Shown one piece after another: positions 15,303 through 23,600 of a DNA stretch of 64,000 bases. The DNA is taken from contig NZ_VUKD01000001.1 of the NCBI RefSeq assembly GCF_009193155.1, positions 124,001 to 188,000 on the forward strand, given 5' to 3'. Positions within the stretch are counted from its first letter, which is position 1, and every line of letters starts with the position of its first letter. Position numbers and translations under genes: made by a program. The notes under the pieces are model-generated. The model was not told the DNA's origin. It did not search any database and was given only the letters and a program-made list of their open reading frames with translations. The stretch comes from Georgenia subflava (GTDB lineage Bacteria; Actinomycetota; Actinomycetes; Actinomycetales; Actinomycetaceae).

Positions 15303-18044
15303 CTACTCGGGCGGGCGGAGCGTGAGCGTCTCCGCCGCTGACTCCTCCACGGCCTCGCGGCTGAAGGGCCAGGGGTAGGTCTCCCCCGTGGCCCAGGCAT
15401 GCGTCTGGTCCGTGTAGTGCACCGAGCCCGGGTGACCCGACGTCCCGCTCGAGGTGACCCAGGTGGAGGCGTCGAGGTCGGCCAGGTCCACCACCATGCG
15501 CATCGACGGGCCCGCCGTCACGCGGTAGTCGGCGCGGCCGAACTCGTCCCGGCCCGCGGTGTCGAAGCTCGTCGCGTTGACGATCGAGGAGCCACCGGCC
15601 ACCTCGACGGGTGCGGGGTTGAACAGCCGGCGTACGGGCGCGGGGACGCCGTCGCCGCCGAGGACCGGGTGCTGGGGCTGGAACTGGTGCATCCGTCCCC
15701 ACTCCCAGTCGGCGGGGTCCTTGCTGATGGAGTTCGTCAGCTGCTGGCGTGCGCGCACCATCGCCTGGCGCAGGATCTCGTCCCGGCCCTCGACGAGGTT
15801 GACGGTCGTGCGGTCGTCCCACCACGGGTTCTGCGGGTCCTCGAGGAGGACCGTGATGATCTGCAGCCAGCGCGCCCCGCCGTCGGGCACCTGCGAGGCC
15901 GGGAGGTCGTCGGTGAAGGTGAGGTCGAGCAGGTTGCCCCACACCGCGTTGAAGTACGCCGCGCCGGCGGAGTCGACGGAGGTGGGGAACCCGTCCGCGG
16001 ACCACTGGCGCAGCAGGTCCACGGCCTCCTCGACGAACCTGTCCTCGACGTCGACCGAGAGCAGCGCGGGCAGCACCACCGGCCCGAACGGGCTGGCGTC
16101 GTCGAGCATGATCTCGTTCATCGCGGCCACGTCGAGCTTCTCGCCGTCGCCGATCGCCCGCTCGAGCAGCGTCCGGATGCGCTCCGCCCGGTAGCCGGGG
16201 TCGTAGTCGCTGGTGAGGAACGGGCCCTGGCCGGCGGGCATGACGGCCTGGTTCGCGGCGGAGATGAACCCCTCCGCCGGGTTGAGGACCGCCGGCATGT
16301 CGTCCGGGTCGACGAACCCCTGCCAGTCGTAGCGCGAGTCCCAGCCGGGCCGCGGCCACGAGCCGTCCGCCGGGACCGGCGCGTCGGGCACCGCGGCACG
16401 CACGGGAATCTTGCCCGGGGCCTGGTAGCCGATGTCGCCGTCGACAGTGGCGAAGACGATGTTCTGCGACGGCACCTCGAAGTACTCGGCCGCCGCGGCG
16501 ATGTCCGCGGCGTCGGTCGCGCGGTTGATCGCGAAGATGGCGTCCCCGGTGCGCCCAGGCGTGAGCGCCGTCCACTGCAGCGCGACGGCGTAGCCGGAGA
16601 AGCCGGCCGGCGGCGCCCCCTCGGGCACCGGTGCGCTGGCGGTCACGCCGGTCTCGGGCAGGACGTCGGTGACCAACGGTCCGTGCACCGTGCTGGTGAC
16701 CGTGGTGACCACCGGTTCGGAGCCGTTGACCTCGATCGTCTCGCGGCGCTGCTCCAGCGGGACCCGGGCGCCGTCACGCAGGTAGGTGCCGTCGTCGTAG
16801 AGGCGCTCGAGCATGAAGTCGGTGACGTCGGCCCCCAGGTTGGTCAGACCCCAGGCCAGCTGGTCGTTGTGGCCGATGATCACCCCGGGCATGCCGGCGA
16901 AGCTGAAGCCGGCGACGTCGAAGGTGCAGTCCTCGCTCGCCTCGGTGCAGTGCAGCCCCACCTGGTACCAGAGGTTCGGTGCGTCCAGCGCGAGGTGCGG
17001 GTCGTTGGCCAGCAGCGGCGAGCCAGAGGCGGTGTGCTCGCCCGAGACGACGAAGGAGTTCGAGCCGATGCCCTCCCCCTCCCCGAGCAGGACCGGGACG
17101 GCGTCGAGCGCCTCCTGGGCGGAGGCGAGGGCCTGTCCCGCCGCGCTGCCACCGAGCGCGGCGGCGGCTCCGGCGGTGTCGACGTCGTCATCGGCAGCCC
17201 CGGTGGCGGCTGCCTGGGTCGCCGCAGCCTCAGCGGCCGCAGCATCGGTGCCCGCAGTCTCGGTGCCGGCTGAGCCGGTGTCCGCGGGAGTCTCGACGGC
17301 GGCGTCCGTGGCCTCGGCGTCGGCCACCTGGTCCTGGGGCGCGACGATGGGGGTGTTGAGGTCGTAGGGGAACTCCGGGAAGAGCTCCTCGGCGCGGGCG
17401 ACGTCCCCGAGGGTGCGCAGCGCCGCGGCGCGCCCGAGCTCGGCGTCGTAGTTCCCGCGCAGGTCCCAGGCCATCGCCTTGAGCCACGCGAGCGAGTCGA
17501 CCGGCTGCCAGGGCTCGACCTTCTCCAGCGTCGTGGTCGTGCCGAGGACCGTGTACTCCAGGCCGAGCTCGGACGCCTCGTGCCGGGAGATGTAGGCGTT
17601 GACGCCCTCGGCGTAGGCCTCGTACAGGGCCCGCGACTCGTCGGTCAGGAGGTCCCACTCCTGCTCGGCGACCTGGCGCCAGCCGAAGGTCCGGATGACG
17701 ACGTCGGCGGCGAGCGCGGTGTCGTTCTCGCCCACCAGCTCGGAGAGCCGCCCGGCCGTGACGTGCCGCCGGTAGTCCATCTCGAAGAAGCGGTCCTGCG
17801 CGTGGACGTAGCCCTGGGCACGCATGAGGTCCGCGTCGGTCTCGGCGTAGATCTGCGGGACGCCGCGCTCGTCGCGGATCACCTGGACCTGGCCGCCGAG
17901 GTCGGCGAGAGTCACCTCGCCGGCGTGGTCGGGCAGCGGGCGGCGCACCAGGACGGTGCCGAGCCCGACAGCGGCCACGAGAGCCACGACGACCAGTGCC
18001 GCGATGATGATGGCCGCCCTGCGCAGCACCGACGTTCCTCGCAC
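15303..18044 (-). CDS. Exported penicillin acylase / AHL acylase family protein (peptidase S45)
   Basis: This 913-residue Ntn-hydrolase precursor has an N-terminal signal or anchor segment (AAIIIAALVVVALVAAVGLGTVLV, about residues 10-33), an alpha-chain region, an Ala/Asp/Thr-rich spacer (about 240-310) and a beta chain beginning at the conserved Ser in GIGSNSFVVSG (about residue 323), with SPLLANDPHL after it. Such enzymes self-cleave at that Ser and hydrolyse amide bonds of acylated compounds; penicillins, N-acyl homoserine lactones and lipopeptide side chains are known substrates of relatives. The start is GTG. It is convergent with the cyclo-ligase gene and divergent from the FmdB-type gene. 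Confidence 0.88.
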   Translation of the reverse strand: MRGTSVLRRAAIIIAALVVVALVAAVGLGTVLVRRPLPDHAGEVTLADLGGQVQVIRDERGVPQIYAETDADLMRAQGYVHAQDRFFEMDYRRHVTAGRLSELVGENDTALAADVVIRTFGWRQVAEQEWDLLTDESRALYEAYAEGVNAYISRHEASELGLEYTVLGTTTTLEKVEPWQPVDSLAWLKAMAWDLRGNYDAELGRAAALRTLGDVARAEELFPEFPYDLNTPIVAPQDQVADAEATDAAVETPADTGSAGTETAGTDAAAAEAAATQAAATGAADDDVDTAGAAAALGGSAAGQALASAQEALDAVPVLLGEGEGIGSNSFVVSGEHTASGSPLLANDPHLALDAPNLWYQVGLHCTEASEDCTFDVAGFSFAGMPGVIIGHNDQLAWGLTNLGADVTDFMLERLYDDGTYLRDGARVPLEQRRETIEVNGSEPVVTTVTSTVHGPLVTDVLPETGVTASAPVPEGAPPAGFSGYAVALQWTALTPGRTGDAIFAINRATDAADIAAAAEYFEVPSQNIVFATVDGDIGYQAPGKIPVRAAVPDAPVPADGSWPRPGWDSRYDWQGFVDPDDMPAVLNPAEGFISAANQAVMPAGQGPFLTSDYDPGYRAERIRTLLERAIGDGEKLDVAAMNEIMLDDASPFGPVVLPALLSVDVEDRFVEEAVDLLRQWSADGFPTSVDSAGAAYFNAVWGNLLDLTFTDDLPASQVPDGGARWLQIITVLLEDPQNPWWDDRTTVNLVEGRDEILRQAMVRARQQLTNSISKDPADWEWGRMHQFQPQHPVLGGDGVPAPVRRLFNPAPVEVAGGSSIVNATSFDTAGRDEFGRADYRVTAGPSMRMVVDLADLDASTWVTSSGTSGHPGSVHYTDQTHAWATGETYPWPFSREAVEESAAETLTLRPPE

Positions 18045-18077
18045 CGCCCGAGCGTATCCCGCGTGGCCAGGCTCACC

Positions 18078-18132
18078 GTGACCTGCGGCGCGCGGCAGAG
18101 TAGGATTGGCACTCGATGTGGCGGAGTGCCAG
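18078..18132 (+). promoter_or_regulatory. Promoter with CIRCE (HrcA) operator before the FmdB/Ruc-type gene
   Basis: TTGGCACTC (18106-18114), nine bases, then GAGTGCCAG (18124-18132) form the CIRCE inverted repeat bound by the heat-shock repressor HrcA. The left arm overlaps a -10 box TAGGAT (18101-18106), with GTGACC (18078-18083) 17 bases upstream as -35. Repressor binding would block transcription start. The gene starts 32 bases downstream. Confidence 0.85.
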
Positions 18133-18163
18133 CATCCGCCCTCGTCCCGATGGAGGTTCCGCA

Positions 18164-18484
18164 GTGCCTACCTATGCCTACCGGTGCACCGTGTGCAGCA
18201 ACGAGTTCGAGGTCAAGCAGTCGTTCAGCGACGACTCCCTCACCGTCTGCGCCGAGTGCGGGGGCACGCTGCGCAAGCTCTTCAGCTCCGTCGGCGTCGT
18301 CTTCAAGGGCTCGGGCTTCTACCGCAACGACTCGCGCTCGACCTCGACGTCGTCCACCCCGGCGGCCAAGGAGACGTCGAGCAGCTCGACCTCCTCGTCC
18401 GGCTCCTCCGGCACGTCCTCGACCACGAGCTCGTCGTCGACCTCCACCACCTCCACCCCGGCCAAGGCCGCGGCGGCGAGCTGA
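18164..18484 (+). CDS. FmdB-type zinc-ribbon protein, Ruc-like redox-regulated chaperone
   Basis: This 106-residue protein has an N-terminal zinc ribbon (PTYAYRCTVC at residues 2-11, VCAECGGTLRKLFS at about 27-40) with four cysteines for zinc. A long Ser/Thr/Ala-rich disordered tail follows. The M. tuberculosis ortholog by position and form (Rv0991c, Ruc) is a heat-induced chaperone that is activated when oxidation releases its zinc and is controlled by HrcA. The CIRCE element here supports the same regulation. The GTG at 18164 with GGAGG seven bases upstream is the start; an upstream ATG frame is not supported by homology. Confidence 0.88.
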   Translation: MPTYAYRCTVCSNEFEVKQSFSDDSLTVCAECGGTLRKLFSSVGVVFKGSGFYRNDSRSTSTSSTPAAKETSSSSTSSSGSSGTSSTTSSSSTSTTSTPAKAAAAS

Positions 18485-18597
18485 GTCCACACCGCCGGCT
18501 CCAGCCGCACGGTCCACACGCCCGGCTCCTGCCGCACCGTCCACACCGCCGCCCCGACGGCGGAGGCTGGCGCACCGCGGACTTCTAGCGTGCCGGG

Positions 18598-19269
18598 ATG
18601 CGCACCCGTCGTCCCGTGCCGCCGTCGCGATCGGCGGCGGCGCGCGCCCGCCGCTGGCTCTGGCGACGGCGTCACCTCCTGGCGGCCGCCTGCATCGGCC
18701 TGGCGGCCGCGGTCACGGTCGGCGCGCTGCGCCCGCCCGCGCCTCCGGCCGAGCGGGTCCTCACCGTCACCGACGACGTCCCGGCCGGCACCGTCCTGGC
18801 AACCGCCGACCTGACGATGCGCTCCGTACCCGCCGGCACGCACCCTCCGGGCGTGCTGCGGGAACTCGACGACGCTCTCGGCCAGCCGCTCGCCGTCGGC
18901 CTCCCCGCCGGGACAGCACTCGTGCCGGCCATGCTCACGGGGCCGGGCCTCGCCGCCGGCGCTCCCGCCGGGACAGTGGTCCTGCCCGTCCCTGTCGCCG
19001 ACGCCGCGACGGCCCGCCTGGCGCAGCCCGGCCAGCGCATCGATCTCGTCGCGGCGGGCACCGACCTGACCGGGGTCCCCGGCGAGGCCGAGGTGGTCGC
19101 ACGGGACGTCGTCGTCCTGGCGTCCTGGGAGCCGGCGGACGGCGGACCGCTCACGTCGGGCATGGCCGACGTCAGCTTCCTGTACGTGGCGGCGAGCCCG
19201 GGAACCGCTACCGTTCTCGTCGGCTCGAGTGCCTGGGCACCGCTGCGAGCCGTCCTGAACAGCCCATGA
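18598..19269 (+). CDS. SAF-domain (CpaB/RcpC-like) membrane-anchored protein
   Basis: This 223-residue protein has a basic N-terminus, one membrane segment (LLAAACIGLAAAVTVGAL, about residues 27-44) and an SAF domain (ERVLTVTDDVPAGTVLATADLTMRSVPAGTHP... GLPAGTALVPAMLT, about 52-115), followed by a CpaB-like beta domain. CpaB proteins help assemble Flp pili, but no other pilus genes are here. The related SAF-domain gene near mscL in other actinobacteria is also isolated. Function is unclear. Confidence 0.8.
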   Translation: MRTRRPVPPSRSAAARARRWLWRRRHLLAAACIGLAAAVTVGALRPPAPPAERVLTVTDDVPAGTVLATADLTMRSVPAGTHPPGVLRELDDALGQPLAVGLPAGTALVPAMLTGPGLAAGAPAGTVVLPVPVADAATARLAQPGQRIDLVAAGTDLTGVPGEAEVVARDVVVLASWEPADGGPLTSGMADVSFLYVAASPGTATVLVGSSAWAPLRAVLNSP

Positions 19270-19312
19270 CCGGCGCTCGGCCCGTGCGCGGGGCGCCACG
19301 GAGGACGCTTCC

Positions 19313-19732
19313 ATGCTTGCAGGGTTCAAGGAGTTCATCGCACGCGGCAACGCCGTCGACCTCGCCGTCGGTGTCGTCATCGGGGCGGCATTCGGCCTCG
19401 TCGTCACCTCGGTCGTCGAGGGCATCCTCAACCCCCTCGTCGCCGGGCTCGTCGGCGAGCCCAACTTCGACGACGTCCTCGCGTTCACCATCAACGACGC
19501 CACCGTGCGGCCCGGCACCGTGATCACCGCGCTCGTGAACTTCCTGCTCGTCGCAGCAGCCATCTACTTCTTCGTCGTCGTGCCGCTGAACACGCTCGCC
19601 GCGCGCCGCAAGGTCGAGGAGGCCGAGCCCGAGGCGCCGGCCGAGGACGTGCGCGTGCTGACCGAGATCCGCGACCTGCTCGCCGCCCAGGGCGGCGGCA
19701 CAGCTCTCGCCGCACCGCCTGCCGAGCGCTGA
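19313..19732 (+). CDS. mscL: Large-conductance mechanosensitive channel
   Basis: This 139-residue channel has the MscL N-terminus (MLAGFKEFIARGNAVDLAVGVVIGAAFGLVVTSVVEGILNPLV, cited as two parts) with the amphipathic helix and TM1, a periplasmic loop and TM2 (ITALVNFLLVAAAIYFFVVVPLN), then a C-terminal helical bundle segment. It opens as an emergency valve under hypo-osmotic shock. The gene lies 43 bases after the SAF-domain gene, so the two may be cotranscribed. Confidence 0.95.
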   Translation: MLAGFKEFIARGNAVDLAVGVVIGAAFGLVVTSVVEGILNPLVAGLVGEPNFDDVLAFTINDATVRPGTVITALVNFLLVAAAIYFFVVVPLNTLAARRKVEEAEPEAPAEDVRVLTEIRDLLAAQGGGTALAAPPAER

Positions 19733-19900
19733 GAGGTCAAGCACGCGGGCCCCGACTGCACGCCTGCCGCCACACCTGGCCGTCCCCAGCGGGACGAAAG
19801 GTGACATGGCAGGTAGTTCCCTGGGGATTCGGCGCGCACGAACCTGCCGCAGGTAGCAGACTCGGGTGCGGCCCAGACCCCGCCGACCATGGAGCCCTCC

Positions 19901-20437
19901 ATGACCACAGCCGTGCCGCGCGTCCTGATCCACCGGCTTCCCGCCGACGTCGAGGAGACCATCACCACCCTCGGTGCGATGCCCACCAGGTGCTCGGTCT
20001 CCGCCGACATCGTCGTGAGCAACGGGCCGGCGCCGGAGACGCCCGAGGTCGACACGCTCCAGATCGGCGGCGCGATCGGGCTGCCCGCGCGTGGCGGCTG
20101 GTACACGGAGGAGCCGGTGATGACGCCCCGCTGGGACGTCGCCCTCGGCGCCGAGCTCATGGGGCTCTCCGCGCTGGCGCGCGCGACGCTCCTGACCGAC
20201 CCGCCGGGGTCGGGGCAGCGCTGGTGCGGCCCGCGCCCGGTGCCGGACTGGTTCCTGGGGACGACGCCGCTGGTGAGCTCGGACTCCGGGCACCACGCCG
20301 CCATGGTCCTGCGCCGGCCCTGCGGCGCCAAGCTGTGGTGGGTCAGCGGCGCCACGCTCGACTACCTGCCGTGGGTGGAGGTCTTCCTCGAGCACACGCT
20401 CGACCACGCCGACGTCACCGAGGCCGTCACGGCCTGA
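19901..20437 (+). CDS. Conserved protein of unknown function
   Basis: This 178-residue protein has no signal peptide or membrane segment. It contains several Trp-rich motifs (GGWYTEEPVMTPRWDVALGAELMG, GQRWCGPRPVPDWFLGTTPLV, GAKLWWVSGATLDYLPWVEVFLEHTLDHADV). I do not recognise the family. The ATG at 19901 has GGAG six bases upstream, while the in-frame ATG at 19889 has none. The 168-bp gap after mscL shows no further gene. It converges on the next small gene. Confidence 0.7.
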   Translation: MTTAVPRVLIHRLPADVEETITTLGAMPTRCSVSADIVVSNGPAPETPEVDTLQIGGAIGLPARGGWYTEEPVMTPRWDVALGAELMGLSALARATLLTDPPGSGQRWCGPRPVPDWFLGTTPLVSSDSGHHAAMVLRRPCGAKLWWVSGATLDYLPWVEVFLEHTLDHADVTEAVTA

Positions 20438-20441
20438 CGGC

Positions 20442-20672
20442 TCAGCGCCTGCCCCAGTGCGGCGGGACGTCACGCAGCAGCCGCGCGTCGTTCGCCCCCT
20501 CCGCGGTGCCCGGCTCGTCCGCGGCATGCGGCTCAGCGTCGCGGTCGTGCAGCGCCTCGACCGGGTCGTCGATCTCTCCGGCGGCGAGGCGCCGGCGGTC
20601 CACCTCCGACAGCGCCACCACCCGGCGGTGCCGACGACGCCGCGCCGGTTCCCCCGGTTCGGCCACGCTCAT
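20442..20672 (-). CDS. Small conserved partner of the helicase-like gene
   Basis: This 76-residue, basic then acidic protein ends in NDARLLRDVPPHWGRR. It starts at an ATG overlapping the stop of the 1484-residue gene by four bases (ATGA), so translation is coupled. No domain is recognised. The tight linkage suggests that it works with the larger protein. Confidence 0.6.
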   Translation of the reverse strand: MSVAEPGEPARRRRHRRVVALSEVDRRRLAAGEIDDPVEALHDRDAEPHAADEPGTAEGANDARLLRDVPPHWGRR

Positions 20673-23600
20673 CGCGCCCGTCGGCGCACGACGTGGCCGA
20701 GCACCGCGTCCACCTGGGCGCCGCGACGGGTCAGGCTGAGCTCGCCGCGCAGCTCCTCCACCAGCTCGACGTCCTCCCGCCCGGCTCCGTCGGACTCGAT
20801 CCAGGCCACCAGGTCATCGAGCTGGTCGTCGCTGTACGCGGCCAGCGGCAGTCCCGGGACCACCGGCGGCCGCGGTCCGCGCTCGCGCACGGGCACCGCA
20901 CGTCTCGGCTGCTCGGGCTCCGCGGGCACCACCTCGGACGTGCCCGGGTCGGCGGGACCGGCACCGTCTCCCGGGACGTCGACGTCCCCGGGCGTCTGGG
21001 CCCCGCCGTCGCCCGGACCGTCGTAGGTGTGCGGCAGGGCGGTCATCGACGGTGCCGCGGGACGGGCCGCCAGCGCCGCCTCACGACGCTCGTCCACGAC
21101 CGTCATCACGGCGGCGAGGATCGCCTCCGCCTCCGCCTGCGGGTCCATGAACACGGCGGTGGAGAACGCCATGTGCACCCGCCACCCGCGCGCGCCGAGG
21201 CGCTGCACCCAGTGCCGGTCCCGGCGGCGCAGGCTCGGCTCCGCGACGTACTCCGCGTCGTCGGTCAGCACCGCGACGAGCAGCTCCCCAGGCAGCTCGG
21301 GGTGGCCGATCGCCAGCGGGATCCGCACCCCGCCTGCGAGGCCGTAGCGCGGCACCACGATCAGGCCCAGCCGCCACAGCCGCTCGGCGAGGTCCACCAG
21401 GAGCTGGTCCGGGGTCTCGGCCGGCACGGAGCTCGGGGTCTCCCCCGGCAGCGTGCCGGTGGCGGACTGGTCGATGAGATCGGCCAGGAGTTGCGGACCC
21501 GGGTGACGCAGCCGGTCACGGTCCAGGTCGCCGGGGCCGATGCAGCTGACCAGCACGAGCTGGTGGCGCACGGCGTCCAGGGCGTCGACGAGGCAGGCCA
21601 GGCCGTCGGGCTCCGAGATGGCGCCGAAGCGGTGCAGCACCCGTCCGTGCGGCGTCTTGCCGTAGCCGACCGAGAGCACCACGACGTCGCGGCGCAGCCC
21701 GCCGGCGGCGTCGACGTCGAGCACCGTGAAGGGCTCGTCCCGGTCGGCGCGGAAGAACCCGGCCACGGCCGGGCTGTCGGCGACGGCGGCGGCGACGGCC
21801 TCGCGGACCCGCTCGGCGTGCCGGGGGTTGAGGGCGACGACGGCCAGGGACAGCTCCGGGCTGGTGAGCGCGTGGTCGACGACCAGGTCGACCACGTGGT
21901 CGACCTCCGTCTGCACCGACTCCACCGCGTCGGCACCGGGTGCCGGCATGCCGTAGCCCTCGACCAGGTCCAGCCGCATGCGCGAGGCCGACGGCGGGGC
22001 CGGCACCGACCGGATCACGCCGTCGTAGCCGTGGGTGGCCAGGAAGGCGGAGATGCCCTCGTCGCGGGCCGCCCGGCCGGTCGGCAGGGTGACCGCGGGC
22101 AGCAGCGGGGCCAGCGCGCCGACGAGCCCGTCGCCGCCGCGGCGGGAGTCGCCCACGAGGACTACTTGCCTCGCCCGCGCGAGCACCGAGACGGCCTGCT
22201 CGACCGGGAGGTGCTGGACGCCGTCGACGATCAGCAGGTCCACGCTCGGACCCTCGGGCAGCAGGTGGGGCACGAGCATGGGGGCGACGAGCCAGGCGGG
22301 CCGAGCGGCGCCCGTGAGCCGCGGGTAGGCGGCCAGGGTCTCGCGCAGGTGCGCGCCGTGGTCGGCGCCGAGCGCGTCGAAGAGCTGCGCGGCCTCCTCG
22401 CGGTGGTCGCGCACGGTGGTGCGCAGGTTGGTGGCGACCGCCCGGCGCACCGGCCCGGCCAGCGACGCGACCTGGGCGTCGTCGAGCTCGCGGAAGCGGG
22501 CGGCGAGGGCCGTCAGCGCCGGACCGTCCAGGCCCGCCAGCGCAGGGTCGGTCCGCAGGATCTGCTCGAGCACCGAGCTCCACCACGCCAGCTCGAGCTC
22601 GGAACCGACGAGGCCGTTGGGCACCCGACGCTCCCCGAGGTCGTCGACCAGGCCACCCAGGCCGCGCTCGCGCAGCTCTCCGAGCAGACGGGTGCGCTCG
22701 GGCAGCAGCCGCAGGGCGGGGGCGTCGAGCCCCAGCTCCTTCATCCGCTCCACCAGGGCGGGCAGCGCCACGGTGAAGAGGTTCTCGTTGCCGGCCCCGG
22801 AGCCGATGACCTCCTGGAGCGCCTGGACGTCGGCCCGGACCTCGGCCTCGGTGGACTTGATCTCGGCGAGGCCGTCGGGCAGCCGCGGCCAGCCCCCGGC
22901 GGGGTTGTGCCGGCGCCAGATCTCACGCTGCTCCTGCACGCGGACCAGCTCGCCGTGCAGGTCCGCGACCGGCCGGCCGGGGCGCAGGAGGTCCTTGGCC
23001 TGCTTGCGCAGGCGCCGGCGCACCGAGCCCTTCATCGACAGGCTGTGCTCCTTGCGCCACGCGCTGGTCGCGGTGGCGATGACCATGTCCGCGGCGGACC
23101 GCTCGAAGATCTGCGGGAGGAAGACGTCGAGCGCCTCGGCGACCCCGTCGAGCATCGCCAGCTGCTCGGACCACGCGTCGAGGGTGGTGGCGCGGGCGAG
23201 GCCGGTCTGGGTGGTGACGCGCTCGACCTGCTCGAGCAGGGCCGGCAGCGACAGCTCGCCGAGGCGCTGGGTGCGCTCGAGCGCGGCCGAGGCGGCGGGC
23301 GCCTCGGTGAGGCGGGCGCCGTACCAGGGCGTGTCGTGGGGGCGCAGGGTAAAGGCGCCGAGGCCGGCGGCCCGGGCGAGCGACTCGCGGGCCTGCTCCC
23401 GGCCGCCGTCGTCCAGGCGTCGCAGGGCCTCCTCGTCCAGGCGCACCCGGGTGCGCGGCCCGGGCCGCGCGGCCGTGAGGCGGGCGAGCGCCTGCAGCGC
23501 GTCGTACGCGGAGACGCCCCACGGCTCGTGGGTGGCGTGGAGGCCGGCGACGTAGTCACCGAGCTGGGTGCGCACGGCCGTGAGCTCGGTGCGGGTGGCG

